Part shown: positions 60,856 to 64,000 of the stretch, one piece after another
Layout: each line of letters starts with the position of its first letter
Position numbering within the stretch: position 1 is the stretch's first letter
From: Siniperca chuatsi
Taxonomy: Eukaryota; Chordata; Actinopteri; Centrarchiformes; Sinipercidae
DNA length: 64,000 bases
Direction: 5' to 3'
NCBI RefSeq assembly: GCF_020085105.1
Contig: NC_058051.1
Location: 17,706,455-17,770,454 of the forward strand
Position numbers and translations under genes: made by a program
Notes under the pieces: model-generated
Database searches by the model: none
What the model saw: the letters and a program-made list of their open reading frames with translations, nothing else
What the model was told of the DNA's origin: nothing

Positions 60856-60890
<35 letters not shown>
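60836..60890 (+). repeat. (CT)n(CA)n compound microsatellite
   Basis: CT-rich units pass into about ten CA units (CTCTCTCTCACACACACACA). Confidence 0.9.
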
Positions 60891-61279
60891 TACACCTGAC
60901 ACAAATGCAGATACACTCCCATACACTTACAGTATATGCACATGCATAAACTGCCTTGCACTGTGAAATGTTACTGCTCTTCATGTATGCACATTGCACA
61001 GTTTTGTTTACCCTGTGCATGTTTGCTCATGTGCAGGTACAAACAATTAGAACCTACTGTACACAAATATTTTGATTCTGATTTGATTGATAAATCTGAT
61101 CATGGATTGATCGCTTCACACAAGTTGTTTTTTTTTTCACAGTGCGCTGTGGTTTTTAAAGCGAAGTCAGAAGCAGTCGGGAAACCTGTTCAGCAAGGTG
61201 GATAAATAGCTTCCCTGAAATATCAGGACAGTTTCCCGTACTTGATGCACATGTAATACACCCTTTTTAACCCTCAGGA

Positions 61280-61845
61280 TGCTAACTGTATATGTAAAAC
61301 AACAACCTGGAGCTTAATGCCCTTAAGATAGTGGAGATGGTTGTGGATTTCAGAAAGAACCCAGCCCCACCTGCCCCCATCACCCTGTGCGACTCCCCTG
61401 TCGACACTGTGGAGTCCTTCCTCTTCCTGGGCACCATCGTCACCCAGGACCTCAAGTGGGTTCATCAGGGTCAAAACATCACACTACAAAAATAGTTTAT
61501 TTCCGTCTACAGCCAGCCTCATCAACAAGGCCTGGGACCCCCACTGACACTGACTCTCATACCCACCCAACCTCCCACTTATAGAACAATATACTCAACT
61601 TTTGCACATTCCCATGTAAATATTTTGCACATTTCACATCCCTGCACAAACTGTAATTTAAATATCTTACATATTCTTTATTATTTTCTGAGAATATTTA
61701 TTTATTTTTTATATTCTTTAATATCTTATTGTCAATTTTATATTTTACATTTATGATTCTTGACCTGCAGGACTTGCTTTATATTTCTTATATTTCTACA
61801 ATGTTTATTGTTTTGGCAATAAAGCTGATTCTGAAATGCCAATGC
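61280..61845 (+). mobile_element. 3' fragment of an L2-like LINE
   Basis: Plus-strand frames give NLELNALKIVEMVVDFRKNP and CDSPVDTVESFLFLGTI, which match the end of the L2/Maui-type ORF2 protein, followed by frameshifts. The sequence ends with GTTTTGGCAATAAAGCTGAT TCTGAA and a degenerate AATGCC tandem tail to about 61915, typical of L2-type 3' ends. It is truncated and not functional. Confidence 0.8.
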
Positions 61846-62459
61846 CATTGCCAATAAAAATGCAAATGCAAATGCCAACACCAACACCAATACCATTAGA
61901 ATTACCAATGGCGGACACCCTGGTAGCTCACCTGGTAGAGGATGTACCATGTATCAAGGCTGAGTCCTTCCTGCAGCGACTCTCTCTACCCTCTGCCTTT
62001 CCTGTCTATCTTCAGCTGTCACTATCTAAATAAAGCAGAAATTCCTTAAAAAATAATCTTTAAAAAAAAAGAAGAAAGAAAGCCACATAGTGCAGTAAGT
62101 CAAGTCTCACAGCAGACAAGTTCAAATCAAGTCTTAAATCCAAATTAAAGCCATTACGTGTAGGATATCGGACAAGGCGACACTGAGTTGAATGGGCTGA
62201 AGGCAGAACACAGACTGCACAAATTTTCACCTGTATTGTCTAATTTTTCCACAAAAAACCCTGACCACTATCAGAATAATTTGAAAGATTAGAAAATATT
62301 AGAAAAATTCTACACATAGTGGCTTTAACTTAATTCAGACTTTAGTCCAAGTCTCAAGTCTACAGTTCTGGGTGTAAGACTTGACATGGCAGAATTTAGG
62401 TATAAAGCTAAAACACATATCTTTACATTAAGATTACAGATTAAAGAGGGTTTGTGTGG

Positions 62460-63200
62460 TTAAAGGAACAGTTTGACATTTTAGAAAATACGCTTATTCG
62501 CTTTCTTACTGAGAGTTAGATGAGAAGATCGATAACACTGTCATGTTTGTTAAATATAAGGCTACAGCCAGCAGTCGGTTAGCTTAGCTTTGCACAAAGA
62601 CTGGAAACAGGGCGAAACAGCTAGCCTGGCTCTGTCCAAAGGCAACAAAAATCTGCCTACCAGCACTTCTAAAACTCACTAATTAATATGTTATATTGTA
62701 TTTATTTAATCTGTACATATATTGTATTTATTTAATCTGTACAAAGCAGTGTAATAACAACACATTTTTTTACGGAAGGTTATGTACCAGACTATGTGCC
62801 AGACTATTTCTTGGCCGGGCGCAGTAACTTCCTGCAGTCGCTGCTAATTCTGAAACTTCTACACTAATTCAGTGCCTCAGTACTCACAGTAAGGATAGTG
62901 ATTCAATCAAGAAATTATGACTGAATTGGAATCAAAGCCTGGAGATGAAGCTTTGTTGCTGGCAGAATTTACTTTCAATTTAACAGCAACTATTTCCACT
63001 ATTTTCTCAGATTGGAGTGCATATTATTGTAACGACACTGTAAGGACAAGACTCCAGTCTTTGCACTAAGCTAGGCTAACTGTCTGCTCCCAGTAGCTTC
63101 ACATTTATTGTACAAACATGAGAGTAGTATTGATCTTCTTATCTAACCATCGGCAAGAAAGAAAATAAGCGCATTTCCCAGTGTCAAACTATTTCATTAA
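62460..63200 (+). mobile_element. TTAA-flanked non-autonomous element containing a second repeat
   Basis: The left end TTAAAGGAACAGTTTGACAT and the reverse-complemented right end TTTAATGAAATAGTTTGACA form imperfect inverted termini with TTAA at both junctions. The left half is the family also seen at 10566-10990. The right half includes the repeat copy at 62843-63035, which interrupts the family sequence after GCAGTAACTTCCTGCAGTCG. Confidence 0.65.
62843..63035 (+). repeat. 190-bp repeat, copy 2 (nested)
   Basis: Aligns with 59823-60015 in the same orientation, and carries small indels such as a shortened AGCAACTATTTCC. It lies inside the TTAA-flanked element. Confidence 0.85.
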
Positions 63201-63339
63201 AGTCGGGGAAGGGAAGCCCATCTCTATCCATAATGACGCATATAGGTAATAAAAACTGTGGCAGCAGTGGAAGTAGTGGATGTCAGAGGCAGACTTTATC
63301 ATTATGCAATGATAGGCAACTGCCTGAGCCCCCAGAAAT

Positions 63340-63490
63340 CCATCCCCAGTTGTAGTAGTGGCAGGGGTAGTTGCAGTACAGTAGAAGTAATAGTAGTTAC
63401 AGTAGCACTAGTAGTATTTGTAGGAGTAGTGGTGCTAGTAGTGGAAGTAGACGTTGCAGTATAGTAACAGTAGTGGTTGAAGGAGCAGCA
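63340..63490 (+). repeat. AGT/AGC-rich trinucleotide tract
   Basis: Degenerate GTAGTAGTGG-type trinucleotides run for about 150 bp and give a spurious Val-rich frame on one strand and a Thr-rich frame on the other. Confidence 0.8.
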
Positions 63491-64000
63491 GTAGAAGTTA
63501 TTGATTGTCAAAACATAAAGACACAAGAGCTTTATAAAAATAGCACTTGATAAACATGTTCGGAAAAACCCTGAGTGGAATGGTTGACGGTTAGGATTCC
63601 TATAACTCAGCTTGCACCTGGAGGATTTAGACAAGGTGATAAGGCCAGAGAGACACTGGACCCTTGCAGTTTGAAACACACAGAGTGAGGCAGGTAAAAC
63701 CTGTGAAGTGTTGCTTTGCCAGAAAAAGTACTGTAGGTATTACACTTATCTGATCTGTTTTTTGGAACTGCCGTAAAAATGTTGTTAACCCTCTTTTTTT
63801 AAGAATGAGCGAGGAAGTCTGAGCTAAAAATAAGAGTTTGCTTCTAAAAATAAACTCAAGGTATTGAAGGGATTTACAGAGATTGATTTCAAGAAATGTG
63901 CAGGTATATGGGCCAAACAAACTCTCTTTCATACATGAAACACTACTACTACTACTGGAGTTACATAACAGCTACTACATACTATATATTACACTATTTC

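Larger units (their letters stand above)
58381..64000. other. Intergenic stretch right of the ETS gene; repeats, no gene seen
   Basis: No exon of a known protein was recognised on either strand. It contains two copies of a 190-bp repeat (59823-60015, 62843-63035), a CT/CA tract (60836-60890), an L2-like LINE tail (61280-61840), a TTAA-flanked element (62460-63200) and AGT-rich trinucleotide sequence (63340-63490). Confidence 0.6.

Noticed and set aside
1-64000. CRISPR arrays, operons, ribosome binding sites, insertion sequences
   Set aside because: Intron-containing genes, let-7 and fish repeats show vertebrate nuclear DNA; simple tandem repeats here are microsatellites, not spacer arrays.

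Overview
This is vertebrate nuclear DNA, almost certainly from a ray-finned fish. Four protein-coding genes are split into many short exons by GT-AG introns, and the rest is non-coding sequence rich in microsatellites and in MITE, SINE-like and LINE fragments of the kind common in teleosts. One let-7 hairpin carries a mature sequence that matches my recollection of zebrafish let-7e. The species cannot be fixed from the sequence; a percomorph is a guess from intron sizes and repeat types.

All four protein genes lie on the minus strand. (1) Plakophilin-1 (pkp1) occupies 344-14914. Thirteen coding exons join in phase into 695 codons with the armadillo repeats. The last short exon is not found and probably lies left of the window. 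(2) TEAD3 (tead3) occupies 22409-32880, with a non-coding first exon and promoter near 38.04-38.35 kb. Its 428-residue product has the TEA DNA-binding domain and the YAP/TAZ-binding domain. The gene has a non-AUG start, a 12-nt microexon and two alternative 63-nt exons for the end of the TEA domain. (3) An adenosine-receptor GPCR, closest to A3, occupies 52809-54094, with three coding exons and an apparent GC-AG intron in TM7. (4) A PU.1/Spi-B/Spi-C family ETS factor occupies 56022-58024, with a 5' exon and TATA-like promoter near 58.3 kb.

The plus strand carries two let-7 hairpins, a let-7e-type at 51875-51962 and a let-7a-type at about 52127-52222. They converge on the 3' end of the receptor gene. 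A promoter-like patch at 43.9-44.5 kb (a palindromic CRE, two inverted CCAAT boxes) could drive their primary transcript.

Other stretches: 15.1-22.4 kb lies between pkp1 and tead3 and holds a decayed LINE reverse transcriptase, other repeats and probably the tead3 3' UTR. The stretch from 38.4 to 51.8 kb is gene-poor and low in transposons. The stretch from 58.4 to 64 kb is intergenic and repeat-rich, with an L2-like LINE tail and a TTAA-flanked element that seems to hold a second, nested repeat. The genes are unrelated in pathway: a desmosomal plaque protein, a Hippo-pathway transcription factor, an adenosine receptor, a haematopoietic ETS factor and a developmental microRNA pair.
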